A stretch of DNA of 49,782 bases from Rhodothermales bacterium (GCA_013002345.1 JABDKH010000257.1:1-49782); one strand, 5' to 3'; positions 1-10,406 are shown, counted from the first letter of the stretch. Notes: a model not told the origin generated them from the letters alone. Made by a program: numbers and translations.

Positions 1-2283
1 GAAGTCGTCACAGAGTACGACCGCTCCGGACTGATCAAGCAGGCGGTCAGGACTCTTCAGACCAAACTGTGGGAGGAGATGCTCGCGGTGGCCCTGATCG
101 TCGTCATCTTCCTGTTACATGTGAGGAGCGCGTTCGTCGCGTTGATCACCGTGCCGGTGGGCATTCTGATTTCTCTCACGGTGATGTACCTGCTGGGCAT
201 CAACGCAAATATTATGAGCCTGGGCGGCATCGCTATCGCGATTGGAGTGATGGTGGACGCATCTCTCGTTATGGTCGAGAACGCCCACAAGCACCTGGAA
301 CGTACCAGAGATCGACTCGGACGAGAACTTCGGGAAAAAGAACGCTTCATCGCAATCGTCGACGCGGCTAAGGAAGTCGGGCCCAGCCTGTTCTTTTCGC
401 TGCTGATCGTAACCGTCAGTTTCCTTCCCGTGTTTACGCTTGAGCAGGTGGAAGGGCGCCTATTCAGACCGCTCGCCTTCACGAAGACGTTTGCGATGAG
501 CGCGTCTGCTCTCCTCGCGATCACTCTCGTGCCCGCCCTGATGGTGACCTTTATCAGGGGACGGATTCCCAACGAGAAGACCAACCCGGTCGCGCGCTTC
601 TTCATCGCATCCTATCGACCGGTCATCCGATTCACGTTGCGGCACCCGGTCGGGATCCTCGTGGCAAGTCTCATCATCCCGATCGTTACGCTGCTGCCGC
701 TGCAGCGAATGATTTTTGATCGGACCATCGTTCCGTTTCCGCAACTCGGATCTGAATTCATGCCGCCTCTTAATGAGGGGGACTTGTTGTACATGCCTAC
801 AACGCTTCCCGGTGTTTCAATTCAGAAGGCAAAGGAGCTACTGCAGCAGACCGACCGGATCATCGCAGGGTTTCCGGAGGTGCAGAGTGTCTTCGGCAAG
901 GCGGGACGGGCCGAGTCGGCCACGGATCCAGCACCGCTGTCGATGATCGAAACGACAATCATCCTCAAACCGCGGGCAGAATGGCGACCCGGGATGACGA
1001 TCCCCCGTCTCGTAGACGAACTTGATGCCGCAATTCAGATTCCCGGACTGACGAACGCGTGGACGATGCCTATTCGCGCAAGAACGGACATGCTGGCGAC
1101 GGGTATCCGAACTCCCGTAGGTATAAAGATTGCAGGCGCCGACCTCAAGGTTCTCGAGCAGATCGGGTCCCGGATAGAGGGTGTAATCCGGGGAGTGTCA
1201 GGTACACGATCTGTATTTGCGGAGCGAGTGGCCGGCGGCTATTTCGTTGATATCGACGTGAACCGGGCGGAGGCTGGACGCTTCGGGCTGACAACGAGCG
1301 ACGTCCTGGATGTCGTCGCATCGGCTGTCGGAGGTATGAACGTGACAAGGACGGTCGAGGGCCTGGAGAGATACCCCGTCAACGTGAGATACCCCGAAGC
1401 CTATCGTGATAATATCACGGCGCTACGCGACGTTCTGGTGTCTACTCCGAACGGAATTCAGTTACCGCTGGGTCAACTGGCCGACGTGAGCCTCACTACG
1501 GGCCCGCCGATGATTAAGAGTGAGAATGCGCGGCCGAACGCATGGGTTTTTGTCGACCTGAACGATGGTGTCGACATCGGGTCATACGTTCAGGAGGCCC
1601 GACGCGCCGTTGCGGATGCCGTCGACCTTCCGGCCGGATACTCGCTCGCATGGAGCGGGCAATTCGAATACATGGAACGAACCAGCCGGCGGCTTCAGGT
1701 GCTGGTGCCGCTGACGCTGGCTGTCATCTTCCTGCTGCTCTTTGTGCACCTTCGAAGCGGAGTCGACGCCCTGCTGCTGATGATCCCGCTTCCATTCGCC
1801 GCGATGGGTGCCGTCTGGCTTCTCGTTCTGCTCGACTACAATATGAGCGTCGCTGTCGGAGTGGGAATTATCGCGGTGGCCGGACTCGCGGCCGAAACGG
1901 CGTTGGTCATGCATGTGTATCTGCACGAAGCGGTCGAACGGTATCGGCTCGGCGGCCGCCTCGTCGATCGATCGAGTCTTGGCAGTGCCCTCGAGGAAGG
2001 AGCGGTGGACCGGGTTCGCCCCAAACTGATGACTGTTTTCACAACGATTATCGGACTCCTGCCGATCATGTTTGGCACCGCCATCGGCACCGAGGTGATG
2101 AAACGCATTGCGGCGCCCATGATCGGTGGACTCATCACCTCAACCATCAACACATTGATTATGATTCCGGCTATATATGCGCTCGTCTATGGCATCCGGT
2201 ACAGAGACGAGATATCAGGTAAATCCGTTGGCAGCGGCGAAGCGGACGAGGGCGAGGTGGCAGGGGTGATCGCCAACCGGTAG
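1..2283 (+). CDS. cusA: CusA/CzcA-type heavy-metal efflux RND transporter (5' end cut off by window)
   Basis: Inner-membrane proton-driven pump of the heavy-metal RND family, which normally works with a periplasmic adaptor and an outer-membrane channel to expel Cu(I)/Ag(I). The reading frame is open from base 1, so the N-terminal ~300 residues lie outside the window; 760 residues are visible. Seen directly: the transmembrane segment with MVDASLVMVENAHKHLE, the periplasmic-loop motif NEGDLLYMPTTLPG, and a hydrophobic C-terminal block with RVRPKLMTV and RIAAPMIGG, all close to E. coli CusA. Met codons at 1090 (in TDML) and 1510 (in PPMIK) fall where CusA has its periplasmic copper-binding methionines; a third at 1336 (in GGMN) is shifted by one residue. 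This favours a monovalent-metal pump over a Co/Zn/Cd pump, as inference. The partner genes would lie upstream. No clear terminator follows. Confidence 0.95.
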   Translation, partial: EVVTEYDRSGLIKQAVRTLQTKLWEEMLAVALIVVIFLLHVRSAFVALITVPVGILISLTVMYLLGINANIMSLGGIAIAIGVMVDASLVMVENAHKHLERTRDRLGRELREKERFIAIVDAAKEVGPSLFFSLLIVTVSFLPVFTLEQVEGRLFRPLAFTKTFAMSASALLAITLVPALMVTFIRGRIPNEKTNPVARFFIASYRPVIRFTLRHPVGILVASLIIPIVTLLPLQRMIFDRTIVPFPQLGSEFMPPLNEGDLLYMPTTLPGVSIQKAKELLQQTDRIIAGFPEVQSVFGKAGRAESATDPAPLSMIETTIILKPRAEWRPGMTIPRLVDELDAAIQIPGLTNAWTMPIRARTDMLATGIRTPVGIKIAGADLKVLEQIGSRIEGVIRGVSGTRSVFAERVAGGYFVDIDVNRAEAGRFGLTTSDVLDVVASAVGGMNVTRTVEGLERYPVNVRYPEAYRDNITALRDVLVSTPNGIQLPLGQLADVSLTTGPPMIKSENARPNAWVFVDLNDGVDIGSYVQEARRAVADAVDLPAGYSLAWSGQFEYMERTSRRLQVLVPLTLAVIFLLLFVHLRSGVDALLLMIPLPFAAMGAVWLLVLLDYNMSVAVGVGIIAVAGLAAETALVMHVYLHEAVERYRLGGRLVDRSSLGSALEEGAVDRVRPKLMTVFTTIIGLLPIMFGTAIGTEVMKRIAAPMIGGLITSTINTLIMIPAIYALVYGIRYRDEISGKSVGSGEADEGEVAGVIANR

Positions 2284-2485
2284 CAACAGCCTGAAGTCGG
2301 TATGAGATCTCGACGAAAGCGACACGTCCGGCTCGCATATCAGACGGACATGTGCAATACTCTGACTGCTTTCTCCGCGACAAGGCCGGCAGGTTTGACA
2401 CCGTTCGGTGGCGCCTCGCCGGCGCAACGATCGCCGGACGATGGATGTGACACGCATTGCTGTAATCGAACAAGACAGAACAGAC

Positions 2486-2875
2486 ATGGAAACGTATTAC
2501 TTCTCGACAACGCTCGACGCGGGCATGGACGAGGCCCGGCAGCAAGTCGTGGATGCTCTCCAGAAAAAGGGCTTTGGTGTTCTGACCGAAATAAATGTTG
2601 CCGCGACTCTCAAGAAGAAGCTGGACGTCGATTTCAGGCCGTACGTGATCCTCGGAGCCTGCAATCCCGGGTTTGCACATCAGGCACTGCTCGCGGAAGA
2701 CAAGATCGGCACGATGCTGCCGTGCAATGTGATTCTCCAGGATGCCGGCAACGGGCGAACGGAGGTGGCGGCAGTCGATCCCATGGCGTCCATGCAGGCC
2801 ATCGAGAACGAGACGCTTGGTACGGTCGCGAGCCAGGTTCGGGAGATGCTGAAATCCGTTATCGACGCGCTGTAG
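2486..2875 (+). CDS. DUF302 family protein
   Basis: Small soluble protein of 129 residues from the chosen ATG. DUF302 proteins have no firmly established biochemical role; some are linked by context to redox or metal stress. The family pattern is clear: a first strand, then KKGFGVLTEINV, LKKKLDVDFRPY, ILGACNPGFAHQAL and IGTMLPCNVIL, with the conserved CNP motif and a second Cys in LPC. The ATG at 2486 (METYYF) matches the usual family start. In-frame starts upstream, such as the ATG at 2441, would add residues unlike the family. It follows the metal pump by about 200 bases and precedes the methyltransferase by 16 bases, so it probably shares a transcript with the latter. Confidence 0.88.
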   Translation: METYYFSTTLDAGMDEARQQVVDALQKKGFGVLTEINVAATLKKKLDVDFRPYVILGACNPGFAHQALLAEDKIGTMLPCNVILQDAGNGRTEVAAVDPMASMQAIENETLGTVASQVREMLKSVIDAL

Positions 2876-2891
2876 AAGACCAGGGAACGAA

Positions 2892-3746
2892 TTGATCTAT
2901 CCGCGACGCTCTCAGGATGTGGAGGACGTCGGCCGGCACTACGACGCGCTCGACGAATTCTATCGTGAAGTCTGGGGAGATCACGTCCACCATGGCCTCT
3001 GGTTGAGCGGTGACGAGTCAAATGATGTGGCAGTGCGCAATCTTGTGTCGTACGCGACTCGGCACACAACGCTGCCGCCGGGCACGACCGTCTGCGATGT
3101 TGGATGCGGCTACGGTGCCGTCGCCAACCTTCTTGCCGGAGAGCACGGCGCTGTCGTAACCGGACTCACCGTGTCAGAACGCCAGTATGATTACGCCCTG
3201 CGTGAGTACGGAAGTCCACAATGCGAATTTCTGCTCAGAGACTGGATGCGAAATGAACTGGATGATTCGAGCTTCGACGTAGTCCTGGCAATCGAATCAC
3301 TCAGTCACATGCCGGACAAGTCGCGGTTCTTCTCCGAGACCTTTCGAGTGCTGAGGCCGGGAGGCACACTGGTCGTCGCCGCCTGGCTCGCTGGACCATC
3401 GGTCGGCCGTCTTCAGCGGCGCCATCTGCTGCAGGCCATATGCTCCGACGGCCGGCTGCCCTCCATGGCGAACGCGGGCGAGGCCCGCGAGATGGCTCGC
3501 ACTGCGGGATTCGACGAAATAGTCGTCGAGAATGTCACAGGTCGAGTCCGACGCACCTGGTGGATCTGTCAACGCCGACTAGTCGCAAGAATCCTGACCG
3601 ATCGCCGATATCAACGCTACCTGCTGGATGCAGCGAGTTCCGACAGGAAATTCCTGCTCACGATCTTCCGCATTCTCGCTGCTTACCGGACCGGCGCGAT
3701 GCAGTACGGGTTGTTTTCGTTCGCGAAACCCCCGGCGTCGAGCTGA
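2892..3746 (+). CDS. SAM-dependent methyltransferase, gamma-tocopherol/sterol methyltransferase-like
   Basis: Class I SAM-dependent methyltransferase of 284 residues. The N-terminus contains FYREVWGDHVHHGLW, very like the region before the SAM site in gamma-tocopherol C-methyltransferases and the related sterol and small-molecule enzymes. Motif I is VCDVGCGYGA, followed by a SAM-domain core with DVVLAIESLSHM and LRPGGTLVVAAW. The C-terminal ~110 residues are rich in Arg and aromatics and probably form the substrate cap. The start is a TTG 16 bases after the DUF302 stop; an in-frame GTG at 2919 is the alternative, and both keep the whole domain. The substrate cannot be told from sequence; a prenylated quinone or lipid is a guess from family likeness. 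The gene ends 15 bases from the stop of the convergent GH30 gene, with no clear terminator between. Confidence 0.82.
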   Translation: MIYPRRSQDVEDVGRHYDALDEFYREVWGDHVHHGLWLSGDESNDVAVRNLVSYATRHTTLPPGTTVCDVGCGYGAVANLLAGEHGAVVTGLTVSERQYDYALREYGSPQCEFLLRDWMRNELDDSSFDVVLAIESLSHMPDKSRFFSETFRVLRPGGTLVVAAWLAGPSVGRLQRRHLLQAICSDGRLPSMANAGEAREMARTAGFDEIVVENVTGRVRRTWWICQRRLVARILTDRRYQRYLLDAASSDRKFLLTIFRILAAYRTGAMQYGLFSFAKPPASS

Positions 3747-3761
3747 CGAACCCGCCGGCAA

Positions 3762-5276
3762 CTACTCGATCACGATCGTCTGTAAAGCTCTCGCGTCAAT
3801 CGTAGTGCCTACCGTCCTGTCTCCGATGCTGACCCCGTATTCTACAGCGTCGTCTGTCTGATTCAGAACGGCGACGACGATCTGACCGCCCTCATTCCGG
3901 AAGGCCGTTACCATCAGATTCGGCGGACTCGAACCTACGCCGATACGCACTGCACCCGGCCGGATGAACTTGCTGAACTGCGCGAGTACGTAGTAGAGCG
4001 GTGTGTAGTACACCTCATCCGTTTCGGGCTTCGCAATCACGGGTGCGATGCACCAGTTGCTTGCATGGTTAGGACCGCCCTGTGTATCCAGCACCATGTT
4101 CCAGTCGATCCATCCAACGAACCAACTGTTCAACCCTCCGATGATATCACGGGCGTAACGGAACGCCGGTACGTATTTCGGGTGGAGCGGCTTGTCCTCT
4201 TCAGGCGCCCAGTCCCATCCCCAGTCGGTGGCTTCCGGCCGCCAGTACCAGTCGTCATCCTGCCACACCGGTATCTCGGCGTCAATGGTTCCTTCCGTGT
4301 GCAGAATCTGTTTGTCGGGGTACCGGTCGTGCAGCGCGTTCAGCACCTCCGGGTACCATTCGACCGTACTGCTGTACCAGTGGACGGCAGTCCCCCATAC
4401 GTATTTCGAGGCGTCGGGATCGGCCAGAATCGTGTCGACCCATTCTTCAACGTGATCCCGGTTCTGGTCATAGATCAGAATCTTACTTTCAATACCGTCC
4501 TGCTCGAAACGCGGGCCGAGATGGTTCTTCAGAAAGTCGAGCATCGAGGCCGGCGTGTAGATCATGCTCTCCCAGTTCCCTCCATTGCCGAGCGGCTCGT
4601 TCTCGATGGTGACGCCCCAGATGTCGATCCCCTGATCCCTGTAGGCTTCGATATACTTCGAGAAATACAACGCCCACGTTGGATAGTACTCCGGCTTCAG
4701 AGCGCCGTCGTTCCAGTCGTTGTTGTCTTTCATCCACGGCGGCGCAGTCCACGGCGATGCGATAATCTGAAAGCCGGACGGTGAGACTGCAGCAGCATCC
4801 TTGATCAAAGGAATGACATCGTCCATGTCCTCTTCGATGCTGAAGTGCTCAAGCAACGTATCGCCCGGCACCTCGGCGTACGCATAGTTCCGGAGCGAGA
4901 AGTCCGAGCTGTTGATGTGCGTTCGCGTCAACGTGTATGCCGCCCCATCCGGGCCGAAGTACGCATCGATGACCTCGCTGCGTTTTTCGTCACTGAGCTG
5001 ATTCAGGACATACGCGGTCGATTCTGTAAACGAACCGCCAAAACCAAGAATCTGCTGATATTCCGTGGCGGGATCGAGGGACAGGACCGGGTGGTCCAAT
5101 CGATCCTCTGCGGCAAATCGCAGAGTCCCCTTCTCGGCCAGTTTGTCGCCGCCTCTTGACGTCTGATATACGGCCGCCGTTGCATAGGCGCGGTCTTCCT
5201 CAGGCGCGTTTTTGTCAACACAACCCACGAGAACGGCCGCGAGCAACGACAGGAGAATCGGTCGGCTAGATAGCAT
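3762..5276 (-). CDS. GH30 glycoside hydrolase, predicted lipoprotein (glucosylceramidase-like)
   Basis: Secreted retaining beta-glycosidase of family GH30 (beta-glucosidase, beta-1,6-glucanase or glucosylceramidase type), 504 residues from the ATG. The signal peptide ends in a lipobox LVGC, with the lipidated Cys at residue 19, so the protein is probably membrane-anchored. Catalytic positions are recognisable: the acid/base Glu in TIENEP (about E227) and the nucleophile Glu in ILHTEG (about E328). Further GH30 landmarks are LGFGGSFTES near the N-terminus, SPWTAPPWMK, and a C-terminal beta-sandwich starting near SKFIRPGAVRIG. A GTG three codons upstream (5285) is an alternative start; neither has a good ribosome binding site. 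It lies 79 bases downstream of the GH97 gene on the same strand and probably shares its transcript. Exact substrate is unknown. Confidence 0.92.
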   Translation of the reverse strand: MLSSRPILLSLLAAVLVGCVDKNAPEEDRAYATAAVYQTSRGGDKLAEKGTLRFAAEDRLDHPVLSLDPATEYQQILGFGGSFTESTAYVLNQLSDEKRSEVIDAYFGPDGAAYTLTRTHINSSDFSLRNYAYAEVPGDTLLEHFSIEEDMDDVIPLIKDAAAVSPSGFQIIASPWTAPPWMKDNNDWNDGALKPEYYPTWALYFSKYIEAYRDQGIDIWGVTIENEPLGNGGNWESMIYTPASMLDFLKNHLGPRFEQDGIESKILIYDQNRDHVEEWVDTILADPDASKYVWGTAVHWYSSTVEWYPEVLNALHDRYPDKQILHTEGTIDAEIPVWQDDDWYWRPEATDWGWDWAPEEDKPLHPKYVPAFRYARDIIGGLNSWFVGWIDWNMVLDTQGGPNHASNWCIAPVIAKPETDEVYYTPLYYVLAQFSKFIRPGAVRIGVGSSPPNLMVTAFRNEGGQIVVAVLNQTDDAVEYGVSIGDRTVGTTIDARALQTIVIE

Positions 5277-5355
5277 CTGGTTCACTTTCGTATTGGGTGT
5301 AACCGGTCGCTTTCGTCCTCAACACCGCACAGAACGCCGCCGGAAGGTCGTTTCA

Positions 5356-7425
5356 CTATTCGGATCCAGCGGGCCGTATGCGAATCGCCTGGCCACCTCC
5401 TGGCGCAAGACGTAGATCCAGCACCGTGTCGCGGGTTACCGCCCGTTCCGAGATCGTCATGGCATATGGACGCGTCTCCCAGTCGGCATTGAAAGCGTCG
5501 GCGTAAATTTCAGCGACGTACTCACGCCCATCCTCCAGAAACGTCAGCGCCACATCGAGCTGACGCGCGAATTCGTCCGTCACGCTTCCGACGTACCACT
5601 CGTCGCTTCGACGATCCTTGCGAGCAATCGTCACATAGTCGCCGATTTTGCCGTTGACCACAATGGTCTCCGACCAGTCCGTCGGCACATCGACGATAAA
5701 CTTGAACGCCGGATGCCCCTCGTAATTCTCGATGAGGTCGGCCGCCATGTGCAGCGGACTGTAGATGATGACGTAGTTCGCGAGCGCCTTGGCCAGCGTT
5801 GTGTTGACACGCGCCACGAGCGGATTCCGTTTGGAACTGCTCAGCGTGAGATCAAAAACTCCGGGAGTAAAATCGAACGGCCCTGCGAGTCCACGCGTGA
5901 ACGGGATGATCGTCTCGTGCTCTGGCGGATTCCCGCCATCTGTCGCCCACGCGTTGTATTCCATCCCACGTGCACCTTCGCGCGTCATCATGTTTGGCCA
6001 GGTGCGCCGAATTCCCGTCTCCTTGATGGGCTCGTGAACGTCCAGCACAATCTGATAGCGGGCAGCCGTCTCAACCACCTTGCGAAAATGTCGCACCATG
6101 TACTGCCCGTGGTGGAGTTCGTGGCGCTCGGCGCTGTTGTCCACATAGCCGGTCTTGACCGCCTTCACCCCGAGTCGCCGGTACAGCGCAAATGCTGCGT
6201 CCATCTGCTGCTCGTAGTTGTCGATCCCGAACGACGTTTCGTGGTGCCCGACCAGCGTAACGTTACTGGCCGCCGCATACCTCGCCATCTTCTCCAGGTC
6301 GAAGTCCGGGTAAGGTCGTGTGAAACTGAACTTGTCGCCGTTTTCACCCCAGTTGCCATCCCATCCGACATTCCACCCCTCGACCAGTACACCATCGAGA
6401 CCATGCCTGGATGCGAAGTCTATGTAGCGACGCGTGTTCTCCGTCGTTGCCCCGTGCCGCGGACCGGATCCCCATGTCCAGTTGTCCAGATGCATCCCCC
6501 ACCAGATCCCGACGTACTTGCCGGGCTGAATCCACGACGTATCTACAATCCGACTCGGCTCGTTCAGATTCAGTATCAGATAGGAAGTGATCAGAGCTCC
6601 AGCACTTTTCGCAATCTGGATGGTTCGCCAGGGCGATACGAATGGCGCCCGGGCCTTCACCAGAGTTCCATCCGACCACGGCACGAGATTCGCCTCGAGA
6701 CGACTAGAGCCTCGTGACTGCAATATCATCGATGAGTAATCGGTCAGTGCGGCTTCGTGGATGCTGAGGAACAGTCCACTATCTGTCTCGAGTGTAAGCG
6801 GCGTGTGAACCAGGCCCAGCTCCGAAATTGGTGAGCGCTGGTAGAGATACTCGTAGCGATGGACTCTGTAGGCGGGAATCCACCACGCGTCATGGTCTCG
6901 GGTGAACGCGAACTCGGTCACCTCGTCGGTAATCACAAAATCCGTAAGGGCCGGTTGCTCTGGCCACTCGTAGCGGAAACCTATGCCGTCATCGAACACT
7001 CGAAAAACTATGTTCATGGTGCGCGCCGGCGTTGCGGACGTCGCGAGCTCTACGCTGAGTTCGTTGAAGTGACTCCTGATGTCCTTCGCCTCCCCCCACG
7101 GCTGACGCCATGTCTCGTCGACCGATCGTCGGCTGATGCCTGTCATCACCAGGCCATCGTGAAAGCCATTGGCACCGCGCAGCCGCACACCCAGACGCGA
7201 CGGCTCGATCACCTCCATCTCACCGTACACCACGTTGTAGAACGCACGGCCGTCAACCAGCAGGAAGACGACCATGACCTCCTCGTTGGGTGACGTGACG
7301 ATGAGGTGGTCGGCCGGCGGATCGCCGTGGGCTGACGGAGTACCTTTGGCCGCGCCGACGTGCGCGAAAACGCAAAGGGCGGCAGCAAGGATCGGAATCA
7401 TCGAAACTCTCATCCTGAATACCAT
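5356..7425 (-). CDS. GH97 alpha-glucosidase, SusB-like, exported
   Basis: Family GH97 exo-acting alpha-glycosidase, 689 residues including a cleavable signal peptide. Order: N-terminal beta-sandwich (to about residue 295), a (beta/alpha)8 catalytic domain beginning at KYVGIWWGMHLDNWTWG, and a C-terminal sheet domain from about residue 590. The segment DVHEPIKETGIRRTWPN (Glu at 465) followed by REGARGMEY matches the inverting, Ca-dependent SusB-type subgroup. The retaining subgroup carries a PRG-type segment there. Glu502 and Glu504 (in PPEHE) are candidates for another catalytic acidic residue. An ATG at 7413 would remove four residues and leaves an equally good signal peptide. It stands upstream of the GH30 gene, and the pair may process a glucose-containing oligosaccharide. 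It is not next to the starch cluster at the right of the window. Confidence 0.93.
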   Translation of the reverse strand: MVFRMRVSMIPILAAALCVFAHVGAAKGTPSAHGDPPADHLIVTSPNEEVMVVFLLVDGRAFYNVVYGEMEVIEPSRLGVRLRGANGFHDGLVMTGISRRSVDETWRQPWGEAKDIRSHFNELSVELATSATPARTMNIVFRVFDDGIGFRYEWPEQPALTDFVITDEVTEFAFTRDHDAWWIPAYRVHRYEYLYQRSPISELGLVHTPLTLETDSGLFLSIHEAALTDYSSMILQSRGSSRLEANLVPWSDGTLVKARAPFVSPWRTIQIAKSAGALITSYLILNLNEPSRIVDTSWIQPGKYVGIWWGMHLDNWTWGSGPRHGATTENTRRYIDFASRHGLDGVLVEGWNVGWDGNWGENGDKFSFTRPYPDFDLEKMARYAAASNVTLVGHHETSFGIDNYEQQMDAAFALYRRLGVKAVKTGYVDNSAERHELHHGQYMVRHFRKVVETAARYQIVLDVHEPIKETGIRRTWPNMMTREGARGMEYNAWATDGGNPPEHETIIPFTRGLAGPFDFTPGVFDLTLSSSKRNPLVARVNTTLAKALANYVIIYSPLHMAADLIENYEGHPAFKFIVDVPTDWSETIVVNGKIGDYVTIARKDRRSDEWYVGSVTDEFARQLDVALTFLEDGREYVAEIYADAFNADWETRPYAMTISERAVTRDTVLDLRLAPGGGQAIRIRPAGSE

Positions 7426-7616
7426 AACGTGATGATGGCGACGCCTGAATCAATCCACGCTCTCTAATCTAGTGAGCACGCCCGAACCGCGCCCAGACCG
7501 TATCCTGCCATCCTGTCACGCCGCTACTCTTGGTACGCTTTTCGATGCCAATGTAAATCCACGAGCAAGACAAGCGTTCTGCCAATACGTCGGGACGCGC
7601 CCGCGATTCAACCTGC

Positions 7617-10256
7617 ATGAATATGAATCTTCAGAAGTTTACGATAAAGGCGCAGGAAGCCGTCCAGCGTGCGCTGGAAATTGCCTCATCTCGCAGTCAT
7701 CAGGGCCTCGAGTCCCCTCACCTGATGCGGGCATTCCTCGACAATGAGGACAGCGTGGTTCTATCGCTCTTCCAACATCTGGGAGCAAGCACGGACCTCA
7801 TTTCTGCAAGAACGGATCAGGCACTCGACAAGCTGCCGGTAGTGAGCGGGTCGAGCGTATCGGGACAATACCTCGGTCAGGAGATGAAGAAGATCTTCGA
7901 CCGGGCGCTGGCTGAGGCGAAGGTGCTCAAGGACGAGTATGTGGCCGTCGAGCACCTGCTCATCGCTATCGCGGAGGCAAAAGATACTATTGGTGAAACC
8001 CTTTCGTCGCAGGGCGTGACAAAGGACTCCATTGTCAACGTGCTGCAGGAAGTGCGCGGTAGCCAGCGCGTTACCGATCAGCATGCGGAGAGCCGGTACA
8101 ATGCGCTGGATCGCTTCACGCGCAATCTGAATGAACTGGCGAAGCTGGGAAAGATCGACCCGGTCATCGGTCGCGACGAAGAGATCCGTCGTGTGCTGCA
8201 GATCCTCTCCCGCCGCACCAAGAACAACCCCGTTCTGGTTGGTGAGCCGGGCGTAGGGAAGACCGCGATTGCAGAAGGCATCGCGATCCGCATCGTGCAG
8301 GGCGACGTGCCCGATGGTCTGAAAGACAAGCGCATCGTGGCACTCGACATGGGTGCGCTCATTGCCGGCGCGAAGTACCGCGGCGAGTTCGAGGATCGAC
8401 TGAAGGCCGTCGTCAAAGAGATCACTGAGGCGGAAGGAGAGATCGTCGTCTTTATTGACGAGCTCCACACGATCGTTGGAGCGGGCGCAGCCGAGGGCGC
8501 GATGGACGCCGCGAACATCCTCAAGCCCGCCCTTGCGCGGGGTGAGTTGAGAGCAATCGGCGCGACGACCCTCGACGAGTACCGAAAACACTTTGAAAAG
8601 GACAAGGCACTCGCGCGTCGATTCCAGAAGGTCGTCATCCCGGAACCGTCTGTGGAGGATACGATCTCTATCCTGCGAGGTATCCGCGAGAAGTACGAAG
8701 TTCACCACGGCGTTCGTATCACCGATGCGGCGATTGTAGCGGCGTCAGAACTGAGTCACCGGTACATATCCGATCGCTTCCTGCCCGACAAGGCCATCGA
8801 TCTTATCGACGAAGCGGCGGCCCGGATGCGCATCGAGATCGATTCGATGCCCGAGGAGCTCGATCAACTCGAACGCAGTATTCGCCAGCTTGAGATCGAG
8901 CGTGCGGCCGTCAAGCGCGACAAGGATGCGGAGAAGCTCGAGAACATCGCGAGACAGCTCGCCGACCTGCAGGAGACTCGCACAGAACTGCGGGCGCGTT
9001 GGACGCGAGAGAAGGAGCTCATTCAGGATATTCGGCACGCGAAGGAAGGGATCGATAATCTAAAGATCGAGGCCGAAGGCCTTGAGCGCAGTGGCGACTA
9101 CGGCAACGTCGCCGAGATTCGCTACGGCAAGATTCCGCAGCTCGAACAGCAGATCATCGAGGCCAAGCAGAGCCTCGACGAAATCCAGTCGAACGGAGCA
9201 CTGCTCAAGGAAGAGGTTGACGAGGAAGACATTGCTGGAATCGTGTCGCGGTGGACCGGAATCCCCGTCTCCCGCATGCTCGAGAGCGAGAGGTCCAAGC
9301 TTCTCCGAATGGAAGAAGAACTGACGAGGCGCGTCGTGGGTCAGCCCGAGGCCGTCGAAGCCGTGGCTAACGCGGTCCGCCGGGGCCGCGCAGGTCTTCA
9401 GGAAGAGTCGAGACCGATCGGATCCTTCATCTTCCTGGGTACCACGGGCGTCGGAAAGACCGAACTCGCGAAAGCGCTCGCTGAATTCCTGTTCAACGAC
9501 GAGCAGGCCATGGTCAGAATCGACATGAGCGAATACCAGGAGAGGCACACGGTGAGCCGGCTTGTCGGTGCACCTCCCGGATACGTCGGCTACGAAGAAG
9601 GCGGCCAGCTCACGGAAGCGGTGCGAAGACGGCCGTACGCAGTGGTGTTGCTCGACGAAATCGAGAAGGCGCACCCTGAGGTGTTCAATATCCTTCTTCA
9701 GATGCTCGACGACGGACGCCTCACAGATAACCAGGGCCGGACGACGGATTTCAAGAATGCCATAGTCATCATGACAAGCAACCTCGGCTCTGAGGTAATC
9801 CGCGACCGCATGGAGGCGTTCGAAGATGGGCTGGGCTCCGCTGAGCAAGAGTCGATAAAGAACGAAATACTGGAACTTCTGAAGAAGCAACTTCGGCCGG
9901 AGTTTCTGAATCGGATCGATGAGATCGTGATGTTCAGAGCACTGGGCCGCGATCAGATTCGGGAGATCGTGGAGATCCAGTTTGCCCGGATCCAGTCGCT
10001 CGTGATGCGCAGTCACGGAATCAATCTGCAGATGACGGACGACGCGAAAGACTGGCTCGCGAGTCAGGGATTTGACCCGGTGTTCGGCGCTCGACCACTG
10101 AAGCGTGTGCTTCAGCGTCAACTGACCAATAAGCTCGCTGAGGAGATTCTTGGCGGATGGCTACAGGATGGGTCCGAGGTCCGGGCCGATCGTGCACCCG
10201 ACGAGAGTGGACTGGTCTTCGAGATCCTTCGCGAGGAAGAACTGGCTGACGCCTGA
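7617..10256 (+). CDS. clpB: ATP-dependent disaggregase ClpB
   Basis: Cytoplasmic AAA+ chaperone that threads aggregated proteins through a hexameric pore together with DnaK. Length 879 is normal for the family. Order: Clp N-terminal repeat domain (1-145), first AAA+ domain with Walker [10 protein letters not shown] (about 206) and Walker [10 protein letters not shown], the coiled-coil middle domain (about 410-520) that distinguishes ClpB from ClpA/ClpC, second AAA+ domain with Walker [10 protein letters not shown] and Walker [15 protein letters not shown], then the C-terminal small domain. The start [15 protein letters not shown] agrees with relatives. No CIRCE element is visible in the 191-base region shared with the divergent GH97 gene. 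A terminator hairpin follows 34 bases after the stop. Confidence 0.98.
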   Translation: MNMNLQKFTIKAQEAVQRALEIASSRSHQGLESPHLMRAFLDNEDSVVLSLFQHLGASTDLISARTDQALDKLPVVSGSSVSGQYLGQEMKKIFDRALAEAKVLKDEYVAVEHLLIAIAEAKDTIGETLSSQGVTKDSIVNVLQEVRGSQRVTDQHAESRYNALDRFTRNLNELAKLGKIDPVIGRDEEIRRVLQILSRRTKNNPVLVGEPGVGKTAIAEGIAIRIVQGDVPDGLKDKRIVALDMGALIAGAKYRGEFEDRLKAVVKEITEAEGEIVVFIDELHTIVGAGAAEGAMDAANILKPALARGELRAIGATTLDEYRKHFEKDKALARRFQKVVIPEPSVEDTISILRGIREKYEVHHGVRITDAAIVAASELSHRYISDRFLPDKAIDLIDEAAARMRIEIDSMPEELDQLERSIRQLEIERAAVKRDKDAEKLENIARQLADLQETRTELRARWTREKELIQDIRHAKEGIDNLKIEAEGLERSGDYGNVAEIRYGKIPQLEQQIIEAKQSLDEIQSNGALLKEEVDEEDIAGIVSRWTGIPVSRMLESERSKLLRMEEELTRRVVGQPEAVEAVANAVRRGRAGLQEESRPIGSFIFLGTTGVGKTELAKALAEFLFNDEQAMVRIDMSEYQERHTVSRLVGAPPGYVGYEEGGQLTEAVRRRPYAVVLLDEIEKAHPEVFNILLQMLDDGRLTDNQGRTTDFKNAIVIMTSNLGSEVIRDRMEAFEDGLGSAEQESIKNEILELLKKQLRPEFLNRIDEIVMFRALGRDQIREIVEIQFARIQSLVMRSHGINLQMTDDAKDWLASQGFDPVFGARPLKRVLQRQLTNKLAEEILGGWLQDGSEVRADRAPDESGLVFEILREEELADA

Positions 10257-10289
10257 TCCCAAACTGACCGACGGTGTCCGATGCTGATG

Positions 10290-10315
10290 AATCCCCTACG
10301 ATCGCGTAGGGGATT
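10290..10315 (+). terminator. Rho-independent terminator of clpB
   Basis: Perfect inverted repeat of 11 bp: AATCCCCTACG, loop ATCG, CGTAGGGGATT. It begins 34 bases after the clpB stop. The T-tract after it is short (two or three T), so it may be a weak terminator or a 3' stability hairpin. Confidence 0.7.
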
Positions 10316-10406
10316 TCCGGTCTACCGTATCGGGATAGCGCTTCCACGTTGCTCCGTACGCACCTGCTATCTTCGCTGCGGAATAAAAAACCAGCAGCAG
10401 ACATTC

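Noticed and set aside
7426-7616. CIRCE or sigma-32-type heat-shock promoter before clpB
   Set aside because: No TTAGCACTC/GAGTGCTAA pair is present; TTGGTA with TGTAAA at 7530-7557 is too weak to call.
9060-10121. 353-residue open frame on the minus strand
   Set aside because: Antisense to clpB, with composition typical of a reverse-frame shadow.
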